This document shows positions 1 to 13,462 of a stretch of 20,129 bases of DNA, in pieces. Source of the DNA: Saccoglossus kowalevskii (Eukaryota; Hemichordata; Enteropneusta; Harrimaniidae). Below the pieces are notes generated by a model, which saw only the letters and a program-made list of their open reading frames with translations, did no database searches and was not told the origin of the DNA. The DNA lies in assembly GCF_000003605.2 (NCBI RefSeq), contig NW_003148555.1, forward strand, positions 1 to 20,129, read 5' to 3'. The translations under genes were made by a program, and so were the position numbers. The stretch's first letter is position 1. Each line of letters opens with the position of its first letter.

Positions 1-254
1 CGGCTACGTTCTGCTGAAGATATAAGACTTCACTTTCGGAGTTATTACCGAAGATAATGTACAACAGCAAAAAACAACAACATTTGGTTATGTGAAATAG
101 AGTAGCATTCATGTAGGTTCAATCAGTACTGTTGTATCGTCTATTTCGTCAACCGAACGTTACTACCCGTACCTGCTCGTCGATTATTATTGCAAATGTC
201 ATTTTTTTTCCAGAATCAATTGGGTATAAGTACGTTATTTTAGAATGATTTTCA

Positions 255-290
255 TTTGGTTTCACCAAAGACAATTGTCTTTGGTTTCAC
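255..290. repeat. 11-bp direct repeat, 25 bp apart
   Basis: TTTGGTTTCAC occurs at 255-265 and again at 280-290. The two copies flank and partly overlap the palindrome at 264-285. The combination suggests a local template-switch or slippage event that made both a direct and an inverted copy of a short segment. Confidence 0.75.
264..285. repeat. 22-bp perfect palindrome
   Basis: The 22 bases read the same on both strands, centred on CAATTG (272-277), with arms ACCAAAGACAA and TTGTCTTTGGT. Pairing stops at 263/286. An 11-bp direct repeat, TTTGGTTTCAC, sits at 255-265 and again at 280-290, so the right arm of the palindrome is embedded in the second direct copy. A perfect 22-bp palindrome is unlikely by chance in about 600 bases. 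It could be a cruciform-prone site, a binding site for a dimeric protein, or the scar of a small inverted duplication. No function can be assigned. Confidence 0.8.
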
Positions 291-294
291 GTGA
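287..294. promoter_or_regulatory. Palindromic CACGTG site (E-box or G-box type)
   Basis: TCACGTGA is a perfect 8-bp palindrome containing CACGTG at 288-293. In eukaryotes this core is bound by bHLH or bZIP factors. One 6-bp match is expected often by chance, and no promoter or gene is visible beside it, so a regulatory role is only possible. Confidence 0.2.
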
Positions 295-533
295 TAGTTA
301 ATCTGATTTATCATATAGCATTACAAACAGGAAGTCCTCGGCATGGGTCAGAGTACTAGTATACCCCAGACCACTCGTTTTGATGAGTTCTTGCACCATC
401 ACTATTATATCAGAGGCGGCGGCACGAAATTTTGCATGAGGGGATAGATCTGAAATCTAGACCCCCAGAAACGCCCTTTTCCTGCATTTTGAGGTGCAAC
501 TTTTGCTGACACAAAGGGTTTCAGATTGATTTT

Positions 534-547
534 GGAGCGACTGCTCC
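534..547. other. Short GC-rich inverted repeat in the flank
   Basis: GGAGC at 534-538 and GCTCC at 543-547 pair perfectly around the 4-base loop GACT. No T-run follows and no gene lies beside it, so it is not called a terminator. It lies about 30 bases outside the first decayed satellite unit. Confidence 0.35.
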
Positions 548-576
548 CTCTGGGCCACTGCCAATGACACAAAAAT

Positions 577-649
577 ACATGTGAAACCTAAACGAACATA
601 AGCTCTATCTAAACGTACACACGTGTAAAATAATTTCAGCTCCATACAC
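577..649 (+). repeat. Decayed first monomer at the array edge
   Basis: Starting at ACATGTGAAA (577-586), this stretch aligns with the consensus from about position 37 onward, through TATCTA at 606-611 (matching CATCTA) to CCATACAC at 642-649. By eye the two halves match at about 74% and 68%, with a 2-base gap near 612. It is far more diverged than any inner unit. It was probably left behind outside the zone where exchange keeps the copies alike. Confidence 0.6.
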
Positions 650-693
650 CATTTACAGACACATACATGAGAAATTTATACAAATACAAACTT
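650..693 (+). repeat. 44-bp half-unit intermediate between both monomer halves
   Basis: This piece runs from CATTTACAGAC (650-660) to ACTT (690-693), before the next CGTCTACACAC. It has ATGAGAAA, typical of the 46-bp half, but then TTATACAAATACAAACTT, typical of the 38-bp half. Between its first 11 bases and ATGAGAAA it carries six bases (ACATAC), where the 46-bp half has eight (GTAGATAC) and the 38-bp half has none. It looks like a relic of the ancestral unit, or a recombinant of both halves. Confidence 0.55.
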
Positions 694-731
694 CGTCTAC
701 ACACGTAGATACATGAGAAACTTGTACACAT

Positions 732-1431
732 CCATACACCATCTACACACATGTGAAAATTATACAAATACAAACTTCATTAACAAACGTAGATACATGA
801 GAAACGTATACACATACATACACCATCTACACACATGTGAAAATTATACAAATACAAACTTCATCTACACACGTAGATACATGAGAAACTTATAGACACC
901 CATACACCATCTACACACATGTGAAAATTATACAAATACAAATTTCATCTACACACGTAGATGCATGAGAAACGTATACACATCAATACACCCTCTACAC
1001 ACATGTGAAAATTATACAAATACAAACTTCATCTACACACGTAGATACATGAGAAACTTATAGACACCCATACACCATCTACACACATGTGAAAATTATA
1101 CAAATACAAACTTCATTAACAAACGTAGATACATGAGAAACGTATACACATACATACACCATCTACACACATGTGAAAATTATACAAATACAAACTTCAT
1201 CTACACACGTAGATACATGAGAAACTTATAGACACCCATACACCATCTACACACATGTGAAAATTATACAAATACAAATTTCATCTACACACGTAGATGC
1301 ATGAGAAACGTATACACATCAATACACCCTCTACACACATGTGAAAATTATACAAATACAAACTTCATCTACACACGTAGATACATGAGAAACTTATAGA
1401 CACCCATACACCATCTACACACATGTGAAAA
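732..1431 (+). repeat. Exact tandem duplication of a 4-monomer block (336 bp)
   Basis: Bases 732-1095 and 1068-1431 are identical at an offset of 336, which is 4 x 84. Rare variants are shared, including CACATACATACACC (from about 810 and 1146) and AAATTTCATC (from about 939 and 1275). This is among the youngest-looking events in the left part of the array. Confidence 0.85.
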
Positions 1432-2549
1432 CTATATAAATCCAAACTTCATCTACAAACGTAGATACATGAGAAACATATACACACCCATACACCATCT
1501 ACACACATGTGAACATTATACAAATCCAAACTTCATTTACAAACGTAGATAAATGAGAAACTTAAACACACTCATACACCATCTACACACATGTGAAAAT
1601 TATACAAATCCAAACTTCATCTACACACGTAGATACATGGGAAACTTATACACACCCATACACCATCTACACACATGTGAAAATTATACAAATACAAACT
1701 TCATCTACACACGTAGATGCATGAGAAACGTATACACATCAATACACCATCTACACACATATGGAAATTATACAAATACAAACTTCATTTACACACGTAG
1801 ATACATGAGAAACGTATACACACCCATACACCATCTACACACATGTGAAAATTATACAAATACAAACTTCATCAACAAACGTAGATACATGAGAAACGTA
1901 TACACATCCATACACCACCTACACACATGTGAAAATTATACAAATCCAAACTTCATCTATATACGTAGATACATGAGAAACGTATACACAACCATACACC
2001 ATCTACACGCATGTGAAAATTATACAAATCCAAACTTCATTTACAAACGTAGATAAATGAGAAACTTAAACACACTCATACACCATCTACACACATGTAA
2101 AAATTATACAAATCCAAACTTCATCTACACACGTAGATAATGAGAAACTTATACACACCCATACACCATCTACACACATGTGAAAATTATACAAATCCAA
2201 ACTTCATCTATACACGTAGATACATGAGAAACGTATACACACCCATACACCATCTACACGCATGTGAAAATTATACAAATCCAAACTTCATTTACAAACG
2301 TAGATAAATGAGAAACTTAAACACACTCATACACCATCTACACACATGTGAAAATTATACAAATCCAAACTTCATCTACACACGTAGATACATGAGAAAC
2401 TTATACACACCCATACACCATCTACACACATGTGAAAATTATACAAATCCTAACTTTATCTACAAACGTAGATGCATGAGAAACGTAGACACACCCATAC
2501 ACAATCTACACACATGTGGAAATTGTACAATTACAAACTTCATCTACAA

Positions 2550-3739
2550 ACGTAGATACATGAGAAACGTATACACAACCATACACCATCTACACACATG
2601 TGAAAATTATACAAATACAAACTTCATCTACACACGTAGATGCATGACAAACGTATACACATCAATACACCATCTACACACATGTGAAAATTATACAAAT
2701 ACAAACTTCATCTACACACGTAGATACATGAGAAACTTGATAGACACCCATACACCATCTACACACATGTGAAAATTATACAAATACAAACTTCATCTAC
2801 AAACGTAGATACATGAGAAACGTATACACATCCATAAACCATCTACACACATGTGAACATTATATAAATCCAAACTTCATCTACACACGTAGATACATGA
2901 GAAACGTGTACACATCCATACACCATCTACAGACATGTGAAAATTATACAAATACAAACTTCATTTACACACGTAGATGCATGAGAAACGTATACACATT
3001 AATACACCCTCTACACACATGTGAAAATTATACAAATACAAACTTCATCTACACACGTAGATACATGAGAAACGTATACACACCCATACACCATCTACAC
3101 ACATGTGACAATTATACAAATACAAACTTCATCTACACACGTAGATACATGAGAAACTTATACACACCCATACACCATCTACACACATGTGAAAATTATA
3201 CAAATACAAACTTCATCTACAAACGTAGATACATGAGAAACGTATACACACCCATACACCATCTACACACATGTGAAAATTATACAAATACAAACTTCAT
3301 TTACACACGTAGATGCATGAGAAACGTATACACATCAATACACCCTCTACACACATGTGAAAATTATACAAATACAAACTTCATCTACACACGTAGACAC
3401 ATGAGAAACGTATACACACCCATACACCATCTACACACATGTGACAATTATACAAATACAAACTTCATCTACACACGTAGATACATGAGCAACTTATAGA
3501 CACCCATACACCATCTACACACATGTGAAAACTATATAAATCCAAACTTCATCTACAAACGTAGATACATGAGAAACGTATACACATCCATACACCATCT
3601 ACACACATGTGAACATTATATAAATCCAAACTTCATCTACACACGTAGATACATGAGAAACGTATACACATCCATACGCCATCTACACACATGTGAAAAT
3701 TATACAAATCCAAACTTCATCTACACACGTAGATACATG
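2550..3739 (+). repeat. Block Z, left copy (about 1.19 kb)
   Basis: This block matches 18507-19695 almost perfectly, about 15.96 kb away. I found one inserted G at 2739, absent from the other copy, and one substitution at 2824 (A here, G at 18780). Private variants are shared: CATAAACC, CAGACATGTG, ATGAGCAAC and TACGCC. Confidence 0.88.
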
Positions 3740-4694
3740 GGAAACTTATACACACCCATACACCATCTACACACATGTGAAAATTATACAAATACAAACT
3801 TCATTTACAAACGTAGATAAATGAGAAACTTAAACACACTTATACACCATCTACACACATGTGAAAATTATACAAATCCAAACTTCATCTACACACGTAG
3901 ATACATGGGAAACTTATACACACCCATACACCATCTACACACATGTGAAAATTATACAAATACAAACTTCATCTACACACGTAGTTGCATGAGAAACGTA
4001 AACACATCAATATACCATCTACACACATGTGAAAATTATACAAATACAAACTTCATCTACACACGTAGATACATGAGAAACGAATACACACCCATACACC
4101 ATCTACACACATGTGAAAATTATACAAATACAAACTTCATCAACAAACGTAGATACATGAGAAACGTATACACATCCATACACCATCTACACACTTGTGA
4201 AAATTATACAAATCCAAACTTCATCTATACACGTAGATACATGAGAAACGTATACACATCCATACACCATCTACACGCATGTGAAAATTATACAAATCCA
4301 AACTTCATTTACAAACGTAGATAAATGAGAAACTTAAACACACTCATACACCATCTACACACATGTGAAAATTATACAAATCCAAACTTCATCTACACAC
4401 GTAGATACATGAGAAACTTATACACACCCATACACCATCTACACACATGTGAAAATTATACAAATCCTAACTTTATCTACAAACGTAGATGCATGAGAAA
4501 CGTAGACACACCCATACACAATCTACACACATGTGGAAATTGTACAATTACAAACTTCATCTACAAACGTAGATACATGAGAAACGTATACACAACCATA
4601 CACCATCTACACACATGTGAAAATTATACAAATACAAACTTCATCTACACACGTAGATGCATGACAAACGTATACACATCAATACACCATCTAC
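3679..4694 (+). repeat. Block Y, left copy (about 1.02 kb)
   Basis: This block matches 16527-17542 at offset 12,848 with four substitutions seen, at 3841, 4505, 4542 and 4595. Shared marks are GTAGTTGC, CGAATACAC, CACTTGTG and the CCTAACTTTATC variant. Its first part is also shared with units near 8187, 11293 and 12973. Block Y follows directly on block Z here, whereas on the right side Y comes before Z. Confidence 0.85.
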
Positions 4695-6529
4695 TCACAT
4701 GAGAAAATTATACAAATACAAACTTCATCTACACACGTAGATACATGAGAAACGTATACACATCCATACACCATCTACACACATGTGAAAATTATACAAA
4801 TACAAACTTCATCTACACACGTAGATGCATGAGAAACGTATACACACCAATACACCATCTACACACATGTGAAAATTATACAAATACAAACTTCATCTAC
4901 ACACGTAGATACATGAGAATCTTATAGACACCCATACACCATCTACACACATGTGAAAACTACATAAATCCAAACTTCATCTACACACGTAGATAATGAG
5001 AAACTTATACACACCCATACACCATCTACACACATGTGAAAATTATACAAATCCAAACTTCATCTATACACGTAGATACATGAGAAACGTATACACACCC
5101 ATACACCATCTACACGCATGTGAAAATTATACAAATCCAAACTTCATCTATATACGTAGATACATGAGAAACGTATACACAACCATACACCATCTACACA
5201 CATGTGAAAATTATACAAATACAAACTTCATCTACACACGTAGATGCATGACAAACGTATACACATCAATACACCATCTACACACATGTGAAAATTATAC
5301 AAATACAAACTTCATCTACACACGTAGATACATGAGAAACTTATAGACACCCATACACCATCTACACACATGTGAAAATTATACAAATACAAACTTCATC
5401 TACACACGTAGATGCATGAGAAACGTATACACATCAATACACTCTCTACACACATGTGAAAATTATGCAAATACAAACTTCATCTACACACGTAGATACA
5501 TGAGAAACTTATAGACACCCATACACCATCTACACACATGTGAAAACTATATAAATCCAAACTTCATCTACAAACGTAGATACATGAGAAACATATACAC
5601 ACCCATACACCATCTACACACATGTGAAAATTATACAAATCCAAACTTCATTTACAAACGTAGATAAACGAGAAACTTAAACACACTCATACACCATCTA
5701 CACACATGTGAAAATTATACAAATCCAAACTTCATCTACACACGTAGATACATGGGAAACTTATACACACCCATACACCATCTACACACATGTGAAAATT
5801 ATACAAATACAAACTTCATCTACACACGTAGATGCATGAGAAACGTATACAAATCAATACACCATCTACACACATGTGGAAATTATACAAATACAAACTT
5901 CATTTACACACGTAGATACATGAGAAACGTATACACACCCATACACCATCTACACACATGTGAAAATTATACAAATACAAACTTCATCAACAAACGTAGA
6001 TACATGAGAAACGTATACACATCCATACACCATCTACACACATGTGAAAATTATACAAATCCAAACTTCATCTATATACGTAGATACATGAGAAACGTAT
6101 ACACACCCATACACCATCTACACGCATGTGAAAATTATACAAATCCAAACTTCATTTACAAACGTAGATAAATGAGAAACTTAAACACACTCATACACCA
6201 TCTACACACATGTAAAAATTATACAAATCCAAACTTCATCTACACACGTAGATAATGAGAAACTTATACACACCCATACACCATCTACACACATGTGAAA
6301 ATTATACAAATCCTAACTTTATCTACAAACGTAGATGCATGAGAAACTTAGACACACCCATACACAATCTACACACATGTGGAAATTATACAAATACAAA
6401 CTTCATCTACAAACGTAGATACATGAGAAACGTATACACATCCATACACCATCTACACACATGTGAAAATTATACAAATACAAACTTCATCTACACACGT
6501 AGATGCATGAGAAACGTATACACATCAAT

Positions 6530-7330
6530 ACACCATCTACACACATGTGAAAATTATACAAATACAAACTTCATCTACACACGTAGATACATGAGAATCT
6601 TATAGACACCCATACACCATCTACACACATGTGAAAACTATATAAATCCAAACTTCATCTACAAACTTAGATACATGAGAAACGTATACACATCCATACA
6701 CCATCTACACACATGTGAACATTATATAAATCCAAACTTCATCTACACAGGTAGATACATGAGAAACGTATACACATCCATACACCATCTACACACATGT
6801 GAAAATTATACAAATACAAACTTCATCTACACACGTAGATGCATGAGATACGTATACAAATCAATACACCCTCTACACACATGTGAAAATTATACAAATA
6901 CAAACTTTATCTACAAACGTAGATGCATGAGAACCTTAGACACACCCATACACAATCTACACACATGTGGAAATTATACAAATACAAACTTCATCTACAA
7001 ACGTAGATGCATGACAAACGTATACACATCAATACACCATCTACACACATGTGGAAATTATACAAATACAAACTTCATCTACACACGTAGATACATGAGA
7101 AACTTATAGACACCCATACACCATCTACACACATGTGAAAATTATACAAATACAAACTTCATCTACAAACGTAGATACATGAGAAACGTATACACATCCA
7201 TAAACCATCTACACACATGTGAACATTATATAAATCCAAACTTCATCTACACACGTAGATACATGAGAAACGTATACACATCCATACACCATCTACACAC
7301 ATGTGAAAATTATACAAATACAAACTTCAT
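6530..7330 (+). repeat. Repeated block at offset 1932, first copy
   Basis: Matches 8462-9262 at an offset of 1932 (23 monomers) with about three substitutions. Both copies carry the rare AAACTTAGAT, CACAGGTAG, GAGATACG and GAACCTTAG variants. The match ends sharply at 7331/9263. Confidence 0.82.
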
Positions 7331-7643
7331 TTACACACGTAGATGCATGAGAAACGTATACAACATTAATACACCCTCTACACACATGTGAAAATTATAC
7401 AAATACAAACTTCATCTACACACGTAGATACATGAGAAACTTATAGACACCCATACACCATCTACACACATGTGAAAACTATATAAATCCAAACTTCATC
7501 TACAAACGTAGATACATGAGAAACGTATACACACCCATACACCATCTACACACATGTGACATTATACAAATACAAACTTCATCTACACACGTAGATACAT
7601 GAGAAACTTATACACACCCATACACCATCTACACACATGTGAA

Positions 7644-8507
7644 AATTATACAAATACAAACTTCATCTACACACGTAGATGCATGAGAAACGTATACACA
7701 TCAATACACCATCTACACACATGTGAAAATTATACAAATACAAACTTCATCTACAAACGTAGATACATGAGAAACGTATACACATCCATATACCATCTAC
7801 ACACATGTGAACATTATACAAATCCAAACTTCATCTACACACGTAGATACATGAGAAACGTATACACATCCATACACCATCTACACACTTGTGAAAATTA
7901 TACAAATACAAACTTCATCTACACACGTAGATGCATGAGAAACGTATACACATCAATACACCCTCTACACATATGTGAAAATTATACAAATACAAACTTC
8001 ATCTACACACGTAGATACATGAGAATCTTATAGACACCCATACACCATCTACACACATGTGAAAACTATATAAATCCAAACTTCATCTACAAACGTAGAT
8101 ACATGAGAAACATATACACACCCATACACCATCTACACACATGTGAAAATTATACAAATCCAAACTTCATTTACAAACGTAGATAAATGAGAAACTTAAA
8201 CACACTCATACACCATCTACACACATGTGAAAATTATACAAATCCAAACTTCATCTACACACGTAGATACATGGGAAACTTATACACACCCATACACCAT
8301 CTACACACATGTGAAAATTATACAAATACAAACTTCATCTACACACGTAGTTGCATGAGAAACGTAAACACATCAATATACCATCTACACACATGTGAAA
8401 ATTATACAAATACAAACTTCATCTACACACGTAGATACATGAGAAACGAATACACACCCATACACCATCTACACACATGTGAAAATTATACAAATACAAA
8501 CTTCATC
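7644..8507 (+). repeat. Repeated block at offset 4786, first copy
   Basis: Identical to 12430-13293 apart from one substitution at 7791. The offset of 4786 is 57 monomers minus the two 83-bp units lying between the copies. It includes the rare CACATATGTG and GAGAATCTTATAG variants. Confidence 0.82.
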
Positions 8508-9262
8508 TACACACGTATATACATGAGAATCTTATAGACACCCATACACCATCTACACACATGTGAAAACTATATAAATCCAAACTTCATCTACAAACTT
8601 AGATACATGAGAAACGTATACACATCCATACACCATCTACACACATGTGAACATTATATAAATCCAAACTTCATCTACACAGGTAGATACATGAGAAACG
8701 TATACACATCCATACACCATCTACACATATGTGAAAATTATACAAATACAAACTTCATCTACACACGTAGATGCATGAGATACGTATACACATCAATACA
8801 CCCTCTACACACATGTGAAAATTATACAAATACAAACTTTATCTACAAACGTAGATGCATGAGAACCTTAGACACACCCATACACAATCTACACACATGT
8901 GGAAATTATACAAATACAAACTTCATCTACAAACGTAGATGCATGACAAACGTATACACATCAATACACCATCTACACACATGTGGAAATTATACAAATA
9001 CAAACTTCATCTACACACGTAGATACATGAGAAACTTATAGACACCCATACACCATCTACACACATGTGAAAATTATACAAATACAAACTTCATCTACAA
9101 ACGTAGATACATGAGAAACGTATACACATCCATAAACCATCTACACACATGTGAACATTATATAAATCCAAACTTCATCTACACACGTAGATACATGAGA
9201 AACGTATACACATCCATACACCATCTACACACATGTGAAAATTATACAAATACAAACTTCAT
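8462..9262 (+). repeat. Repeated block at offset 1932, second copy
   Basis: Second copy of 6530-7330. It differs by T for G at 8518, by CACATATGTG in place of CACACATGTG near 8727, and by CACATC for CAAATC near 8790. It begins just before the point where the upstream block 7644-8507 stops matching its own partner, so two duplications meet near 8500. Confidence 0.82.
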
Positions 9263-9540
9263 CTACACACGTAGATGCATGAGAAACGTATACACATCAA
9301 TACACCATCTACACACATGTGGAAATTATACAAATACAAACTTCATTTACACACGTAGATACATGAGAAACGTATACACACACATACACCATCTACACAC
9401 ATGTGAAAATTATACAAATACAAACTTCATCAACAAACGTAGATACATGAGAAACGTATACACATCCATACACCATCTACACACATGTGAAAATTATACA
9501 AATCCAAACTTCATCTATATACGTAGATACATGAGAAACT

Positions 9541-10386
9541 TATACACACCCATACACCATCTACACGCATGTGAAAATTATACAAATCCAAACTTCATTT
9601 ACAAACGTAGATAAATGAGAAACTTAAACACACTCATACACCATCTACACACATGTAAAAATTATACAAATCCAAACTTCATCTACACACGTAGATAATG
9701 AGAAACTTATACACACCCATACACCATCTACACACATGTGAAAATTATACAAATCCTAACTTTATCTACAAACGTAGATGCATGAGAAACTTAGACACAC
9801 CCATACACAATCTACACACATGTGGAAATTATACAAATACAAACTTCATCTACAAACGTAGATACATGAGAAACGTATACACATCCATACACCATCTACA
9901 CACATGTGAAAATTATACAAATACAAACTTCATCTAAACACGTAGATGCATGAGAAACGTATACACACCCATACACCATCTACACGCATGTGAAAATTAT
10001 ACAAATCCAAACTTCATTTACAAACGTAGATAAATGAGAAACTTAAACACACTCATACACCATTTACACACATGTAAAAATTATACAAATCCAAACTTCA
10101 TCTACACACGTAGATAATGAGAAACTTATACACACCCATACACCATCTACACACATGTGAAAATTATACAAATCCTAACTTTATCTACAAACGTAGATGC
10201 ATGAGAAACTTAGACACACCCATACACAATCTACACACATGTGGAAATTATACAAATACAAACTTCATCTACAAACGTAGATACATGAGAAACGTATACA
10301 CATCCATACACCATCTACACACATGTGAAAATTATACAAATACAAACTTCATCTACACACGTAGATGCATGAGAAACGTATACACA
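9541..10386 (+). repeat. Tandem duplication of a 5-monomer block (419 bp)
   Basis: Bases 9541-9967 and 9960-10386 match at offset 419 with about two differences (CATTTACAC near 10062; CTAAACAC near 9937). The offset is five monomers minus one base because each copy contains the 83-bp unit with GATAATGAG (9691 and 10111 regions). The copied 1-base deletion shows that the block moved as a whole. Confidence 0.85.
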
Positions 10387-11098
10387 TCAATACACCATCT
10401 ACACACATGTGAAAATTATACAAATACAAACTTCATCTACACACGTAGATACATGAGAATCTTATAGACACCCATACACCATCTACACACATGTGAAAAC
10501 TATATAAATCCAAACTTCATCTACACAGGTAGATACATGAGAAACGTATACACATCCATACACCATCTACACACATGTGAAAATTATACAAATACAAACT
10601 TCATCTACACACGTAGATGCATGAGAAACGTATACACATCAATACACCCTCTACACACATGTGAAAATTATACAAATACAAACTTTATCTACAAACGTAG
10701 ATGCATGAGAACCTTAGACACACCCATACACAATCTACACACATGTGGAAATTATACAAATACAAACTTCATCTACAAACGTAGATGCATGACAAACGTA
10801 TACACATCAATACACCATCTACACACATGTGAAAATTATACAAATACAAACTTCATCTACACACGTAGATACATGAGAAACTTATAGACACCCATACACC
10901 ATCTACACACATGTGAAAATTATACAAATACAAACTTCATTTACACACGTAGATGCATGAGAAACGTATACACATTAATACACCCTCTACACACATGTGA
11001 AAATTATACAAATACAAACTTCATCTACACACGTAGATACATGAGAAACTTATAGACACCCATACACCATCTACACACATGTGAAAACTATATAAATC

Positions 11099-11782
11099 CA
11101 AACTTCATCTACACACGTAGATACATGAGAATCTTATAGACACCCATACACCATCTACACACATGTGAAAACTATATAAATCCAAACTTCATCTACAAAC
11201 GTAGATACATGAGAAACATATACACACCCATACACCATCTACACACATGTGAAAATTATACAAATCCAAACTTCATTTACAAACGTAGATAAATGAGAAA
11301 CTTAAACACACTCATACACCATCTACACACATGTGAAAATTATACAAATCCAAACTTCATCTACACACGTAGATACATGGGAAACTTATACACACCCATA
11401 CACCATCTACACACATGTGAAAATTATACAAATACAAACTTCATCTACACACGTAGTTGCATGAGAAACGTAAACACATCAATATACCATCTACACACAT
11501 GTGAAAATTATACAAATACAAACTTCATCTACACACGTAGATACATGAGAAACGAATACACACCCATACACCATCTACACACATGTGAAAATTATACAAA
11601 TACAAACTTCATCAACAAACGTAGATACATGAGAAACGTATACACATCCATACACCATCTACACACTTGTGAAAATTATACAAATCCAAACTTCATCTAT
11701 ACACGTAGATACATGAGAAACGTATACACATCCATACACCATCTACACGCATGTGAAAATTATACAAATCCAAACTTCATTT
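11099..11782 (+). repeat. Repeated block at offset 1680, first copy
   Basis: Identical over 684 bases to 12779-13462, at an offset of 20 monomers. It ends at 11783, where this copy has a private T (TTTCAAACG against TTACAAACG). It contains the GATAAATGAG unit at 11290 and the GTAGTTGC and CGAATACAC variants. Confidence 0.87.
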
Positions 11783-12429
11783 TCAAACGTAGATAAATGA
11801 GAAACTTAAACACACCCATACACCATCTACACACATGTGACAATTATACAAATACAAACTTCATCTACACACGTAGATACATGAGAAACTTATACACACC
11901 CATACACCATCTACACACATGTGAAAATTATACAAATACAAACTTCATCTACACACGTAGATGCATGAGAAACGTATACACATCAATACACCATCTACAC
12001 ACATGTGAAAATTATACAAATACAAACTTCATCTACAAACGTAGATACATGAGAAACGTATACACATCCATACACCATCTACACACATGTGAACATTATA
12101 CAAATCCAAACTTCATCTACACACGTAGATACATGAGAAACGTATACACATCCATACACCATCTACACACATGTGAAAATTATACAAATACAAACTTCAT
12201 TTACACACGTAGATGCATGAGAAACGTATACACATTAATACACCCTCTACACACATGTGAAAATTATACAAATACAAACTTCATCTACACACGTAGATAC
12301 ATGAGAAACTTATAGACACCGATACACCATCTACACACATGTGAAAACTATATAAATCCAAACTTCATCTACAAACGTAGATACATGAGAAACGTATACA
12401 CACCCATACACCATCTACACACATGTGAC

Positions 12430-13462
12430 AATTATACAAATACAAACTTCATCTACACACGTAGATGCATGAGAAACGTATACACATCAATACACCATCT
12501 ACACACATGTGAAAATTATACAAATACAAACTTCATCTACAAACGTAGATACATGAGAAACGTATACACATCCATACACCATCTACACACATGTGAACAT
12601 TATACAAATCCAAACTTCATCTACACACGTAGATACATGAGAAACGTATACACATCCATACACCATCTACACACTTGTGAAAATTATACAAATACAAACT
12701 TCATCTACACACGTAGATGCATGAGAAACGTATACACATCAATACACCCTCTACACATATGTGAAAATTATACAAATACAAACTTCATCTACACACGTAG
12801 ATACATGAGAATCTTATAGACACCCATACACCATCTACACACATGTGAAAACTATATAAATCCAAACTTCATCTACAAACGTAGATACATGAGAAACATA
12901 TACACACCCATACACCATCTACACACATGTGAAAATTATACAAATCCAAACTTCATTTACAAACGTAGATAAATGAGAAACTTAAACACACTCATACACC
13001 ATCTACACACATGTGAAAATTATACAAATCCAAACTTCATCTACACACGTAGATACATGGGAAACTTATACACACCCATACACCATCTACACACATGTGA
13101 AAATTATACAAATACAAACTTCATCTACACACGTAGTTGCATGAGAAACGTAAACACATCAATATACCATCTACACACATGTGAAAATTATACAAATACA
13201 AACTTCATCTACACACGTAGATACATGAGAAACGAATACACACCCATACACCATCTACACACATGTGAAAATTATACAAATACAAACTTCATCAACAAAC
13301 GTAGATACATGAGAAACGTATACACATCCATACACCATCTACACACTTGTGAAAATTATACAAATCCAAACTTCATCTATACACGTAGATACATGAGAAA
13401 CGTATACACATCCATACACCATCTACACGCATGTGAAAATTATACAAATCCAAACTTCATTT
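12430..13462 (+). repeat. Composite donor-like block shared with three other places
   Basis: The left part (12430-13293) matches 7644-8507. Part of it (12430-12897) matches 14278-14745 exactly at offset 1848 (22 monomers). The right part (12779-13462) matches 11099-11782 exactly. Overlapping matches with different endpoints show several separate copying events rather than one regular higher-order period. Confidence 0.8.

Larger units (their letters stand above)
1..576. other. Unique left flank, no gene recognised
   Basis: This is non-repetitive sequence of mixed composition, unlike the A- and C-rich array to its right. I found no long open frame, no recognisable protein, no RNA gene and no paired terminal repeats. 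A 62-codon minus-strand frame (457-645) starts inside the decayed first repeat unit at 643-645 and has no domain I recognise, so I do not call it. The stretch from about 411 to 575 is richer in G and C and could be a fragment of a dispersed element, but nothing in the sequence proves this. The flank gives a unique anchor for the left edge of the satellite. Confidence 0.7.

Noticed and set aside
35-52. Small inverted repeat TTCGG and CCGAA (35-39 and 48-52)
   Set aside because: A 5-bp stem with an 8-base loop is expected by chance in a flank of this length.
534-547. Transcription terminator hairpin
   Set aside because: The stem is only 5 bp, no T-run follows, and no gene lies upstream.
1-576. 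Transposon end or terminal inverted repeat bordering the array
   Set aside because: No inverted partner exists at the right end of the window, no target-site duplication can be tested, and no transposase is present. The palindrome at 264-285 is a single local one.
457-645. A 62-codon minus-strand frame with a hydrophobic stretch
   Set aside because: Its start codon lies in the decayed satellite unit, it is short, I recognise no domain, and nothing nearby supports expression.
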